DNA of 64,000 bases. Source: Phymorhynchus buccinoides. Its lineage: Eukaryota; Mollusca; Gastropoda; Neogastropoda; Raphitomidae. The first letter of the stretch is position 1; every line of letters begins with the position of its first letter. The stretch is taken from positions 19,117,127 through 19,181,126 of the forward strand of contig CM065712.1 in NCBI GenBank assembly GCA_017654935.2, read 5' to 3'. The notes under the pieces are model-generated. The model saw only the letters and a list, made by a program, of their open reading frames with translations, did no database searches and had not been told where the DNA came from. The translations under genes and the position numbers were made by a program. Shown in pieces: positions 12,771 to 63,839 of the stretch.

Positions 12771-13155
12771 CTCATTCAAGTCGTTCCAGCCATACATGTC
12801 CGGAAATAATAGATAGCTGTCAATTTGATGCACTTGCTTCCAGGGAAGTAAATCTGTGTACACACCATACCTTGGTCACTTCTAAACTCACTTCACTCCC
12901 TTAGACCACAATTTTGCTTCTGACTTTGCTTTTGTAGTGGTTTGTTGTGGGGTAACCAATTGGTGTAGAGTTTTTCTATATAAAGTCTACATATAAAAAA
13001 AGTCTGATCTACCACTTCTCTATGTGTAAACCTGAAGCAAAAACCCGTAATCTTCTCTCATTTCTCCTTTTGTTTATGTATGTTTTGTTTGTGTGTATGG
13101 CTGGAGTGATTTGTGAGTTTTTTTAATAATTCAAAATCGTTGCGATGCGAATGAG
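12771..13155 (+). mobile_element. Family C MITE (385 bp)
   Basis: Starts CTCATTCAAGTCGTTCC and ends GCGATGCGAATGAG, giving CTCATTC/GAATGAG termini. The right flank is TTAA (13156-13159), the left TTCA. The interior matches copies at 22100-22451, 33076-33460 and 48793-49171. Confidence 0.8.
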
Positions 13156-13159
13156 TTAA

Positions 13160-14300
13160 ACCAAAATTGTTCGCAAGCGGAGTAGCAGCTTGTGCAATGT
13201 GATGCCAAGCACTGATGCCGGTAAATCGAAGCAAGCTGGCAGAGCACTACTTTGTACAATCAAAGTGTAGTTGAAAGAAATTCACAACCGGTTTGATCGA
13301 GTCAATCCGCTCAAGCACTAAGCCACGCCCTTTCACGGAACTCAAGGCATCATGGGTAATTGATCTATGTATAGTAACAAAGGCACCGGATATCTGACAA
13401 AGATGATTATAATGCCCTGCTTCTGAATTCAACACATATCAGTATCAGTATCACCCACAATGTTAAGAAGAAGAAAAATAAGAAACATCAATAGCAATAA
13501 TACGGATTAAAAACAGCAAAAATCATCGTCATCATATCATCAAAATTCAAATTGTATAGCACAAGTCTCCTGCCTTATTTACAGAACTGGCATGACGTAG
13601 CATGAAAAACAGTGACAGTGGTAAAAATGTTATTAAACAAAATGATCTGCAGGCAACAAACCTTCATGGCGGACAAAGACAGAAAAAGACTCGGGGGAAA
13701 TTTAAAAATAACATGGTGGGTTACAGAAAAAGACGCTTCTAAAGACAATCGCGCTGACTGGTCATACATAACATGTTCACTGTACGAAATAAATATATTC
13801 CAACAAGCCACATCAAGGGTACAGAATGGGAGAAAACACGCCTCACACAAACAACAATTCTGGCACACACATGTTCAGTGCTCAACAGAATACACACACT
13901 GAACCAACAATTCTGTCATTCTGAAAACTTGTCCAAACTATAACATGATCAAATAACGTTCTTGAAGGTTCACACAAACAAACCATACACTAATGCTCAC
14001 ACAAGCAGACACACAGTCAACACACACACACATGCACACACAGTGACACACTACACATATGCACACACACTGAGGCACACACACTGAGAGGCACACACTG
14101 AGACTTGTGAGAGGCACACACACGGAGGCACACATTGAGGTACACACAGAGGCACAGAGGCACACACACACACTGAGGCGCACGCACACACACACACAGA
14201 GGCACACACACACTGAGGCACACACACACACACTTTCAGTGCTGAACAGAATACAGATATTTTTCAGGAAGAACTCTTTTCTCAACAGCAACAACTTTGA
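13160..14300. other. No gene; CA-rich GAGGCACACAC repeats
   Basis: 13160-13985 shows no recognisable feature. 13990-14232 is a degenerate CA-rich array built on a GAGGCACACA word; its open frames are low complexity. Confidence 0.6.
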
Positions 14301-14324
14301 AGGCTATATATGCTAGAATGTACT

Positions 14325-14445
14325 TCTTCTGCGTCCCCAGGCCAAATGGCTATAATGGGTAAGGTACACATGTGTCCGGTTTTCAGTTTTCACTGGTCTC
14401 CCCGCTGCGTACAGCCGACACATTCCGATTTCGGAGGAGGCTAGA
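14325..14445 (+). repeat. Family E fragment
   Basis: Shares the CTTCTGCGTCCCCAGG start and the TTTTCACTGGTCTCC and TCCGATTTCGGAGG words with the 35795-36125 copy. Confidence 0.65.
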
Positions 14446-14617
14446 ATGTACAATCGATTTTTTTCCTGGTGTTTTAGCTCCCCCTCCCTCTTTTCATCTC
14501 CCAGGTGTGACTTTGAGAAACGCTTGTATGGCTTAAGACACTCTGCACTTGTTTTATCAATGTATTCGACACTTGTAATTAAGTTGTATCCATCACTCTC
14601 ACCAAAGTCTTGCACAC

Positions 14618-15643
14618 TTGTGTTTCAATACAGCATGACATCCAGGACAGTGTCTCTGAAACGTTCACACTGTGGCCCTGCAGAACAGGCAGGTATTGGA
14701 GCAATGCTCATCTCCAAGTCAGAACCATTGTGGCCCAGCAGAACAGGCAGGTATTGGAGCAATGCTCATCTCCAAGTCAGAACCATTGTGGAGCAGAACA
14801 GGCAGGTATTTAGCAATGCTCATCTCCAAGTCAGAACCATTGTGGCCCTGCAGAACAGGCAGGTATTGGAGCAATGCTCATCTCCAAGTCAGAACCATTG
14901 TGGCCCAGCAGAACAGGCAGGTATTGCAATGCTCAAACAGCAGGTATTGGAGCAATGCTCATCTCCAAGTCAGAACCATTGTATCTCCAAGTCAGAACCA
15001 TTGTGGCCCAGCAGAACAGGCAGGTATTGGAGCAATGCTCATCTCCAAGTCAGAACCAAGCAGAACAGGCAGGTATTGCAATGCTCATCTCCAAGTCAGA
15101 ACCATTGTGGCCCAGCAGAACAGGCAGGTATTGGGGCAATGCTCATCTCCAAGTCAGAACCATTGTGGCCCAGCAGAACAGGCAGGTATTGGGGCAATGC
15201 TCATCTCCAAGTCAGAACCATTGTGGCCCTGCAGAACAGGCAGGTATTGGAGCAATGCTCATCTCCAAGTCAGAACCATTGTGGCCCAGCACACTTGTGT
15301 TTCAATACAGCTTAGATGACATCCAGGACAGTGTCTCACTGAAACGTTCACACTGTGGCCCAGCAGAACAGGCAGGTATTGGAGCAATGCTCATCTCCAA
15401 GTCAGAACCATTGTGGCCCTGCAGAACAGGCAGGTATTGGAGCAATGCTCATCTCCAAGTCAGAACCATTGTGGCCCAGCAGAACAGGCAGGTATTGGAG
15501 CAATGCTCATCTCCAAGTCAGAACCATTGTGGCCCTGCAGAACAGGCAGGTATTGGAGCAATGCTCATCTCCAAGTCAGAACCATTGTGGCCCAGCAGAA
15601 CAGGCAGGTATTGGAGCAATGCTCATCTCCAAGTCAGAACCAT
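14618..15643. repeat. 58-bp minisatellite with bracketing block
   Basis: About 16 units of 58 bp; each contains CAGAACAGGCAGGTATTGG and CATCTCCAAGTCAGAACC. Several units carry internal deletions (for example near 14930, 14985 and 15057). A separate block with TTTCAATACAGC and ATCCAGGACAGTGTCTC precedes the array (14618-14671) and recurs inside it (15291-15355), so a larger unit was also duplicated. Unit length is not divisible by three, so the long frames are not coding. Confidence 0.9.
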
Positions 15644-15644
15644 T

Positions 15645-15710
15645 TCACACCCCAATGGGGACACCGGGGGAGAGGGTCTTTCGTACAAATAGTTCCTCCA
15701 CCTTCTCACT
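15645..15710 (-). repeat. Family E terminal fragment
   Basis: Reverse-oriented terminus with a GTCTTTCGTACAAATAGTTCC word, complementary to the 3' end of the 4764-5095 copy. It abuts the 58-bp array. Confidence 0.55.
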
Positions 15711-16960
15711 CACAACATACATGTATGCATGCACAACACACAAGTACATGCATGGGAACACAATACACAATACACATATCCAACAATTCTATTCCTTGCA
15801 ATATGCCTCCCCCTCCCTCCAAAAACAAAAACTTCATCCATAATTGTTTTCCATTTTTCTCTGTACGACAAAGCATCGCCACTCTTCAGGCACAGAAGAG
15901 AAAAGCAGGCACCACAGAATGGACGTTGGATATTCAAAACAAGGCGCACAAACCAATAGGCTTTCGCTGCCATTTGATTTGAATAAATCAGCTGCGAGCT
16001 GTAAACCATTCGCCACTGTCTTCACACCTGAATCCTGCCAACCTTCAAACAGAAGGACAGCTGGGTTTTTTTCCCGCTTGACCAATAAAGTTACAGTTTA
16101 ATTTGTTTTCGGTCTATAAAACTTTTCCGAGGCAAAAAAAAAATCTTATAATACAGAACATCTTTTCAGTCTAGGGAAGATTCAGAGGTAAAAACACATA
16201 AATATTTCTATTCATCATTGAGAACAAGGTAATTCAGCGAGCTTTTTCCCTCACGGTCTTGTAAAAACAGTCCACTCCAAGTAACCAGAGTCCAGTCCGA
16301 ATCAAAGTGTTTGTTCCAGCATATACTGGAAGAACCTTGGTGGAGATTGTTACACCATCAATCAGGATTGATTGAAGCAGGCTGCTCCACCACATCATTT
16401 TCCCTCCAAAGTCATTGAATGGTCACTTTTATTTTTATGCCATCAACATTCTTAGTTTCACTATTTTGTTAAAATTCACGCACTGCCAAACTTTTGACAG
16501 AGGGAGACGATGGGGAGTCAGATAAAAAAAGGCGAAGGTGGAATCTGGCTCGAAGAATGTGCGTGCGTTCGTTAAGTCACTTTCAGGTACCAGTATGTAG
16601 GGTAGGTGGCAATGACTATTCTGGAACCCTGGGCTGATCTTTTTGTTTTCAAGTGGAGCCGCCTTGCCCAAGTTATATCCCTACTCTTTATCCTCGATTC
16701 AATACCATAGCCACTTTTTGTTTTTGGTCAGTGCAAACACAGCTGAATGGTGAAGAAAATGGAAGGTGAAGGTGTGGGGAAGGTGAAGGTATGGGGAGGG
16801 AGGGGGAGGTTGGTGGGAGAGTGAAGATGCTGACGGGGGACGCCAGACTGGTCCACGACTGGACTGGCTGCACCACACCCAACACCACCCTCATCAGTGT
16901 GTGATGGGGGAGAGGCGTGGTTGAGGGTGGAGATTCTGAATAATATGTGTGGGGAAGGGG
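15711..16960. other. No gene seen
   Basis: Mixed-composition unique-looking DNA. Open frames overlap one another on both strands without recognisable domains. Confidence 0.5.
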
Positions 16961-16966
16961 ACGGGG

Positions 16967-17015
16967 TGGTGTGTGTGTGCGTGTGCGTGTTCGTGTGTGT
17001 GAGTGTGAGGGTGGC

Positions 17016-17046
<31 letters not shown>

Positions 17047-17057
17047 TGCGTGTGTGT

Positions 17058-17126
<69 letters not shown>

Positions 17127-17135
17127 TGCGTGTAC
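16967..17135. repeat. (TG)n microsatellite
   Basis: Interrupted, then pure TG repeat. Confidence 0.95.
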
Positions 17136-17139
17136 TTCC

Positions 17140-17277
17140 AAGTGTTTTATATTGCACTGTATTTAATTCTTATGATGTATTTACTGTATATTATGCATGT
17201 CTTACTATTTCTATGTTTATATGTGTGTTTTATGTACATGCCAGACAAAGAATTTCTTTATGTTTTAAAGACAATAA

Positions 17278-17318
<41 letters not shown>
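17140..17318 (+). mobile_element. Retroelement 3' end with (TTGA)n tail
   Basis: A GACAAAGAATTTC phrase and ACAATAAA are followed by about ten TTGA units. Short tandem tails after an AATAAA-like motif are typical of CR1/L2-type LINE 3' ends. Only the untranslated end is present. Confidence 0.5.
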
Positions 17319-17319
<1 letters not shown>

Positions 17320-17399
17320 CACCACCTTCGTTTTAGTCCGATGTCTCCACTGATACTTTAAGGTCCACGCACAGCCACAGGAGAGGAGGGAATGAGGAC

Positions 17400-18126
17400 A
17401 ATGATAACGATAATGAACCTTTATTGAGGAGGGTCAGTGAGAGAGGTAGGGGGTCGGAAAGTTCACTTGCTGACAGGGGCTAGGAGGCGTGCGGGGAGGG
17501 GTCGGATCTTCTGTGGCCAGGATTGTTGCCCCTTCTTGTATTTTAAGAAAACAAACATCTTCACTCTGTCCTTCACGCCAGTTCTCCGTCAATCCACAGC
17601 CAGTGGAGAGGACAGAAGAGGTGGAGGGTGGGTAGGGGTGGGAATGGGTGGAAGAGTTCACTTGCTGACAGGGGGTGTCAGATCACCCGTCGCTGGACTC
17701 GTTCACGATCATCAAGGACTTTTTTTTTTAATGAAAAATCTCTACTTTCTCTTCTGGTCCATACAGAGCCAGAAATGAAGACAAAAGAGGCGGTGGGTGG
17801 GTGGGTGGAAGAGTTCACTTGCTGACGGGGGTGTCAGATCGTCAGTCACTCAACTACTAAAAAAAGCCACCATCTTCACCTATTTGTCAGCCATGCCCGC
17901 TTACTCTGGGTCCATACATTGTACGGCCGGAGGAGGGGAGGGGCGATGGTTGGTGGGGGTGGCTGGAAGAGTTCACTTGCTGACGGAGGTGTCAGATCGT
18001 CCGTCACTCAACTACTAAAAAAAGCCACCATCTTCAGCTAATTTGTCAGCCATGCCCGCTTACTCTGGGTCCATTCAAGGCCGGAGGAGGGGAGGGGCGA
18101 TGGTCGATGGAGGTGGCTGGAAGAGT
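17400..18126 (-). repeat. Tandem copies of CDK4/6 last codons and 3' flank
   Basis: The phrase that holds the CDK4/6 stop codon (GAGTTCACTTGCTGACGG on the plus strand) recurs with anchors near 17458, 17654, 17811 and 17969, before the real one at 18123. The last three spacings are about 154-158 bp. Copies 17811 and 17969 still encode SDTPVSK or SDTSVSK plus stop, in the minus sense. The unit also includes a CAGCCATGCCCGCTTACTC phrase, so coding end and 3' UTR were duplicated together. A minus-strand AATAAA lies at 17420-17425, but it is embedded in a repeat-like tail also seen at 36400. Confidence 0.85.
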
Positions 18127-58557
<40,431 letters not shown>

Positions 58558-59164
58558 TTTCCACGATTTTCTCGTCTTTCACCTTTTGTTGAAAAGCAAG
58601 ATCGCCGTTTTCATTTACTTTCTGATTCACGTGCTGTCTCGACGTCAGCTCATTTTTGTTGATGACGATTCTGACGATATCCCTATTGACAACGCTCTTG
58701 GGCTTCAAAAGGGATAGATAGTTCTGGTTTCATTTACTTTCTGATTCGCGTGCTGTCTCGACGTCAGCTCATTTTCGATGAGGACGATGATTCCGATGAT
58801 ATCCCTATTGACAATGACCTTGGGCTTCAAAAGGGATAGATAGTTGTGGTTTCATTTACTTCGCTCCTCACGGGGCTTGCCGTCTGTCTCATCGTCAGCT
58901 CATTTTCGATGATAATGTCGACGATATTCCAATGTCCTCAGACCCTTGAGAAGGGATTCACCGTTTTCATTTAATTCAGTGCCTTGCTTTCTCGACGTCT
59001 GCTCATTTTCCAAGATGAAGATTCCGATGATGTTCTGAAGATCTCTGACCTTTTGGAGTGGGAGGGTTTGCGGTTTTCATTTCTGGTGGTGATGGTGGGG
59101 AGGGGTGGTGGTGGTGGGTTGTTGCTTTAAGCAGACGTGCCTCATTCTGCTACTCGAAAAGAAC
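58558..59164 (-). promoter_or_regulatory. CDK4/6 5' leader with repeated start-codon segments
   Basis: Four copies of the start region lie upstream, with ATGs at 58653, 58772, 58903 and 59006. In the first three, ATG AGC is followed by TGA, a Met-Ser-stop minimal uORF. The fourth reads MSRRRESKALN then TAA (58971-59006). A 62-codon uORF (58520-58708) overlaps the main ATG out of frame. The 5' limit is a possible acceptor, TTCCTTCCAG, at 59165-59174, which would imply an upstream untranslated exon. Transcript extent is not known. Confidence 0.65.
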
Positions 59165-59204
59165 CTGGAAGGAAATGTAGAAAGAAAAAAAACATGAATT
59201 ATTA

Positions 59205-59525
59205 GGTACTCCATAGTCACAGACGCGTCTCTGTGAAATTCGGGTTGCTCCCACCTGGAGAGCGCATCGCAGCCAGAGGCGCGCCACCCAATTTTTGTTT
59301 TTGTTTTTTTTGCATGCGATTTTTGTGTGACTGATGAGGAACTTCAGGAAGGAAAGGGGTGGGGGCCACTGGGATTAACATGTGCTAAGGGCATGGGCAC
59401 ACAGGACCTCAGTTTATCGTCTTATCCGGAAGACTCCACGTTCAGACCATAAGGCCTAGTGCAAAGTGGAAAAATCCCCTGTACCCAGGTTCGAACTCCA
59501 GTTTAGTTGACACGATGGTGCATAA
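59205..59525 (-). mobile_element. SINE-2, reverse copy
   Basis: Starts GTACTCCATAGTCACAG, has GGGTTGCTCCCACCTGGAG, AAGGCCTAGTGC and CCAGGTTCGAACTCC (box B complement). Collinear with 37016-37395 reversed. Confidence 0.8.
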
Positions 59526-59639
59526 TAAAATAACTGTCCTATCAGTAGTGAATTACCATTTAACAGTTACTTAAGGTCAATGCCTCTTGTTGGAAGGCAA
59601 GAAAAATGGAGCTAGAAGTAGAAGTAAGATGAGATACAC

Positions 59640-59757
59640 AACCACATACGTATACACGCACACATGCGCACACACACACACACATACACACGCGCGCGCG
59701 CGCGCGCACACGCACACGCAGACGCACACACGCACGCACGCACGCACACACACAGCC
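59640..59757. repeat. CA/CG microsatellite
   Basis: CA tract with a CGCGCG core and CGCACG repeats. Confidence 0.9.
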
Positions 59758-59759
59758 CT

Positions 59760-60735
59760 CAAATATATTTCTTGCACACAAAATAAGAAGGACAACTTTA
59801 CTCCAAATGTATGAGCATTTCAAGCAACCTTTAATTAAAAATACAAAAACATAAAGCCTCTGTGTCTTACTGACAGAAACCGATACAGTTAGTGAGTTAC
59901 CACGCGACACCTGTCGAAACCGAAACCACAAAACCACTACACCACTACGTCACTAGCACTAGGTATCAGGTAGCAACAGAAATTGTAGATCAACCTTGAT
60001 TCTGGGCAAGCCATATACATGTACTCCCTGTTCTTTGGATGAGAGAGAGAGAGTGTGCATTAGCATATTTTTATGAGATCATCTGCTTTGATTTGCTTGT
60101 TTTCTGCTTTGAGATCATCAATTTTGATTTGCATTATTGTTGTTGCTTTGATTCTATTATGATCTACCCCTATTTTCTTTATCTTGGCACTCGGTTTTGT
60201 GTCTTTTGTTTATTTTGATTGAAGCATATATTATTTAAATCCGTCAATATTCTCTGATGCACTTTCTCTTATATTGAGCACGCCATAAGCCTAGCTTGTT
60301 GTTGCTTCAGTTTGGTTGCTTTGTATGTTTGTTATGCAAAGAAAATAAAACGTTAAAACCACACACAGAGAGTGACACGAGACTCGCCAAGTCAAACTCA
60401 AAGCACGGTCATGTGATGCACAGTGCTGGCAAGCAAGTGGAGGCCAGCCTTTTTTTTCTTTTCTTTTTGCACCCTCCATACCCTGAAAAGGGCAACAAGA
60501 TTGATTCACCCTCTTGCATTTGCAAATAAATTTACCAGAAAAAAAAACCTTCTTGTGTTCAGGTACTTTCACACATTTTCAGGAAAATCTGTCTTTTCCA
60601 GCACACAAGACCATACAGTTACCATGAGCGTCGCATTATTGCACGTGAGAAGCGTCTTCTTCATGTGTGTATAACAAGCCAGAACTGTGCGTGGTGACAA
60701 TGCCATCAGAGGGGGACTCAAGTGGGGGCGAGCTA
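59760..60735. other. No gene seen upstream of CDK4/6
   Basis: AT-rich; no clear promoter or first exon could be identified. Confidence 0.45.
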
Positions 60736-61213
60736 CAGGGAAAATCGCTTAACTCAAAATTGAATGGACTGAAATTTTATTTTGAGATAGACAACATGGA
60801 CAGCGCTGTTTTAGTTTTTGAGCCCCCACCGTCTGGAACTCCTTGCTTGTTCACTTCCGTCACCAATCAGCACTTCCCGCTTTCAAAACCCAACTCAAAA
60901 CTCATCTGTTTCAAAGAGCTTTCTCTCTGTAACTTTCACGTAAGTTAGATGATGGTCGAATGAATGTGTAGAATGATGGTGTATGTTAGCCCAATTGTGT
61001 GTGAATCAGTGAATGTGAGCGCCTTGAGTTTAATTCTAAAGAAAGGCGCTATATAAATGCTATGTACTATTATTATTATTTTATTAATATTTTGAGATAA
61101 GAAGACATTTTAGCATAAAGATTGTTAAACTGGAACCAAAAACTTATTGTGAGCTACCCAGTGTTTTTGAGTTGTCCGTTTTTGAGTTTTTGAGTGATCA
61201 GGATTCCGCTGCA
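60736..61213. mobile_element. Family D MITE split by an L2-like insertion
   Basis: AAATCGCTTAACTCAAAATTG to 60789 and TTTTGAGATAAGAAG onward match the 10603-10747 copy (TTTTTGAGT words near the right end). The insertion lies between. Confidence 0.7.
60790..61088 (+). mobile_element. 5'-truncated L2-like LINE
   Basis: Encodes a decayed PSGTPCLF...KTHLF-like C-terminus, then GAGCGCCTTGAG, GGCGCTATATAAATGC and an ATT tail, characteristic of L2-type 3' ends. An 11-bp duplication ATTTTGAGATA is at 60779-60789 and 61089-61099. Confidence 0.78.
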
Positions 61214-61990
61214 CCTACATCTGGTTTATGCCAGCTTGAATCAATGAATGAATACACAAAGGAAACTTCTGGCTGTATTTGCTAGAATAAATGCAGAGGG
61301 TTAAAGTTCAACTGAAACGTTGAATAGATCTTGGTGTTCGCTCTTATTAAGATGAGCTGTGCATTATTGGACCTCAACTGAATAATATGAACTCATTCCC
61401 GTCCAAAGACACAAAGTTCTACACCCCTCCCTTAGACTAGAGTATAACTATTGTCGCCTGTGATAAGACAGACAAATAAATGCATAGGCTCTCATTATCA
61501 TCACAAGGTACTTCCGTTCTTACAGATACAGGGAGAACAAGGAAAGTATATCCCTTGGTTGGGGTAACTTTAGCTATCTGGTGAAAGCTTCTCCTGCTTC
61601 TTTACAAGACCCATGACAGTCATGAATTAACACTACCTCCTTATTATTTACCAGACAGAAACTCAGCCCAAATGTGATGCAGCACAGGAAAACAAGGCTA
61701 ATGTCGTAAATGATCACTTTTGACTTATTCATATTTTCAGAAAGGCCAGAGACAACAGATTATTAACAGGCCAAAAAAAGAATTCATCTATCTTTAATAG
61801 TTTATTTTTAACAATTTTTCAATCAATCAAATCTCTCTCTCTCTCTTTCTCTCTTTTTCTCTTTCTCTCTCTTGTGGCTGCCCGACTTTAGCCTCCTTTT
61901 CCTGTGCTGCATCACAAATGGGGAGGCGAACACTAAGTAGTCTGGATATGAAGAGGGGGGGAAATCGGTGAAAAATGCTTGGGTCACATC
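61214..61990. other. No gene seen
   Basis: AT-rich with a CT-rich patch at 61831-61873. No supported coding region. Confidence 0.5.
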
Positions 61991-62036
61991 TTAGAGGGAG
62001 TCTTAATAGTGAAGGTCTTATAGGGAGGTTCCACTG
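61991..62036 (+). mobile_element. Family B MITE 3' fragment
   Basis: GAGGGAGTCTTAATAGTG and TAGGGAGGTTCCACTG, followed by TA. Confidence 0.75.
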
Positions 62037-62074
62037 TATAATGAAAACGTCAGTTAGCATATTTATTGTGCTAA

Positions 62075-62312
62075 CCCTTTCACCGCCAAAGTCGCGTTTT
62101 AGCACCACAGTGATTTAACACCTATGTCACAAAAAGGCATCAAATCGGGGTATATTATCCAAAGACCTTACTGTCTTTGTTTTGGGAAGTAACGTTAGAC
62201 CTTATGTTATATATGTCACAGGAGAATCCCCAATACTGCAGATGGATATTGTTCTGTACCCAGGTAAATTGGATGGACATTTTTGGCTGAAATATGGCTG
62301 GCGCTGAAAGGG
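62075..62312 (-). mobile_element. Family A MITE (238 bp)
   Basis: CCCTTTCACCGCCA start, TGGCGCTGAAAGGG end; flanks CTAA and TTTA, decayed TTAA sites. Confidence 0.85.
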
Positions 62313-62718
62313 TTTAAAATACCATCGGTGGTCACTGGTGTTCATAACTATAATAATAACATTATTTTGTATCTTTGACTGAATTGAGATCATTCAGAAA
62401 ATATAATCCGATTCAGAAAACATTTATTATTTTCAGAAACATACAGATTGGAAATGGAATGATGGGTTAGATTTGTAAAACAGTTGATTGCTTAAACTAT
62501 ACATAATTCCATAAAGGTGATTTACTGGGACTTTGTAACATTTACAGACTTATTAACAAGCATACATTTGACATGATTCTTCTCTAGTTTTCACAGCCTT
62601 GGTTGTTCATTTTCACATTAGCAAACTTGAGTGATGTTAGTGATGTGTCTGTGTGCAGCTTTAGCCAAAATATGTGTTGAAACATAAACATTTTCATGCA
62701 TTCATAACTGTTTTACAC
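62313..62718. other. No gene seen
   Basis: AT-rich, no supported feature. Confidence 0.5.
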
Positions 62719-62777
62719 TCTCTCTCTCTTTCTCTCTCTCAAGTGCTCACTCACTCATGCACACACACACACGACAC

Positions 62778-62876
<99 letters not shown>

Positions 62877-62895
62877 ACTCATACACACACACACA

Positions 62896-62940
<45 letters not shown>

Positions 62941-62959
62941 CCCCCCTCTCCTCCTCTCT

Positions 62960-63039
<80 letters not shown>

Positions 63040-63065
63040 CCCCCCCCCTCTCTCTCTCTCTCTCT

Positions 63066-63096
<31 letters not shown>

Positions 63097-63099
63097 CCT
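62719..63099. repeat. CT, GA and CT/C compound microsatellite
   Basis: A GA tract (62780-62872) is followed by CA and a long CT tract with C homopolymers and GTCT units (62899-63099). GA and CT arms are complementary and could form a hairpin. Confidence 0.93.
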
Positions 63100-63249
63100 G
63101 TGGCAACAACAAAGAAGTAATTGAAGGAGCCATTTCCTTCATGTTGCCCTATTTCCCGTAGTCACACAAACTGATCATACATAACACACATGCATTCATT
63201 TTGGTGTTTAGATTTTTAGTTCTTGTATTTTGGCATATTCTACTTTTAG

Positions 63250-63345
63250 TTCTAGTCACACAGACTTGTCTCAGTGAAATCCGGGCTGCTCCCACCTGCA
63301 GTCCCACCTGGAGAGCACATCTCCCCAAGCACAGCACCACCTTTG
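63250..63345 (-). mobile_element. SINE-2 fragment, reverse
   Basis: AGTGAAATCCGGGCTGCTCCC and CCACCTGGAGAGC match the tail of SINE-2. A CCCACCTG phrase is duplicated. Confidence 0.65.
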
Positions 63346-63453
63346 TTTTCTCCTTTTTTGGGGAGGGAGGGGGAGGTGAGGGGTTGAGTGGACTTGGGAA
63401 ACCTAGCTATCAATTTGGTCATACCAGGCAGCAGGATTTCTCCCTGCTCTTAA

Positions 63454-63687
63454 CCCTTTCGCCGCCAGCCATTTTTCAGCAAAACAATCCCATCATACTT
63501 ATCTGGCTGGAGAAAAAAAAATCATATGCAATATTGGAAATTCCTCTGTGACATGTAAGGCCTAGAATTAAGAAAATAGGCTCTTTGGATAGCAGACCCA
63601 GGTTTGATGCGTTTTAGTGACATGGGCGAGAGGCAGACAGACAGACAACCATTGTGGTGCAAAAATGCGACATTGGCGGTGAAAGGG
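63454..63687 (+). mobile_element. Family A MITE (234 bp)
   Basis: CCCTTTCGCCGCCA start, TGGCGGTGAAAGGG end; TTAA at 63450-63453 and 63688-63691. A GAGAGGCAGACAGACAGAC insertion lies near its right end. Confidence 0.9.
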
Positions 63688-63691
63688 TTAA

Positions 63692-63815
63692 TCTTATCAA
63701 CTTTTAACTGCCATGGGGTTTTTTAAGTGCGTTACGCGCACGGCTAAGTCCCCATCCCAACAAACTAGAAAGAAAGGCAAGGCCGGGATTTGAACCACTC
63801 TGCCACCTTGCTTCA
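63692..63815 (-). mobile_element. SINE-1, reverse copy
   Basis: CTGCCATGGGGTTTTTTAAG, GCGCACGGCTAAGTCCCCATC and AACTAGAAAGAAAGGC match SINE-1 reversed; box B complement GGGATTTGAACC is present but the head is shortened. Confidence 0.75.
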
Positions 63816-63839
63816 TGAGCTAACTCAATTGCTCTCCCT

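Noticed and set aside
14446..15843. Frames up to 289 codons over the 58-bp repeats
   Set aside because: Unit length is not a multiple of three; the same peptide cycles through all frames.
17420..17425. CDK4/6 polyadenylation signal
   Set aside because: AATAAA on the minus strand is in a plausible place, but the surrounding words match a retroelement tail at 36404-36422, so it cannot be assigned.
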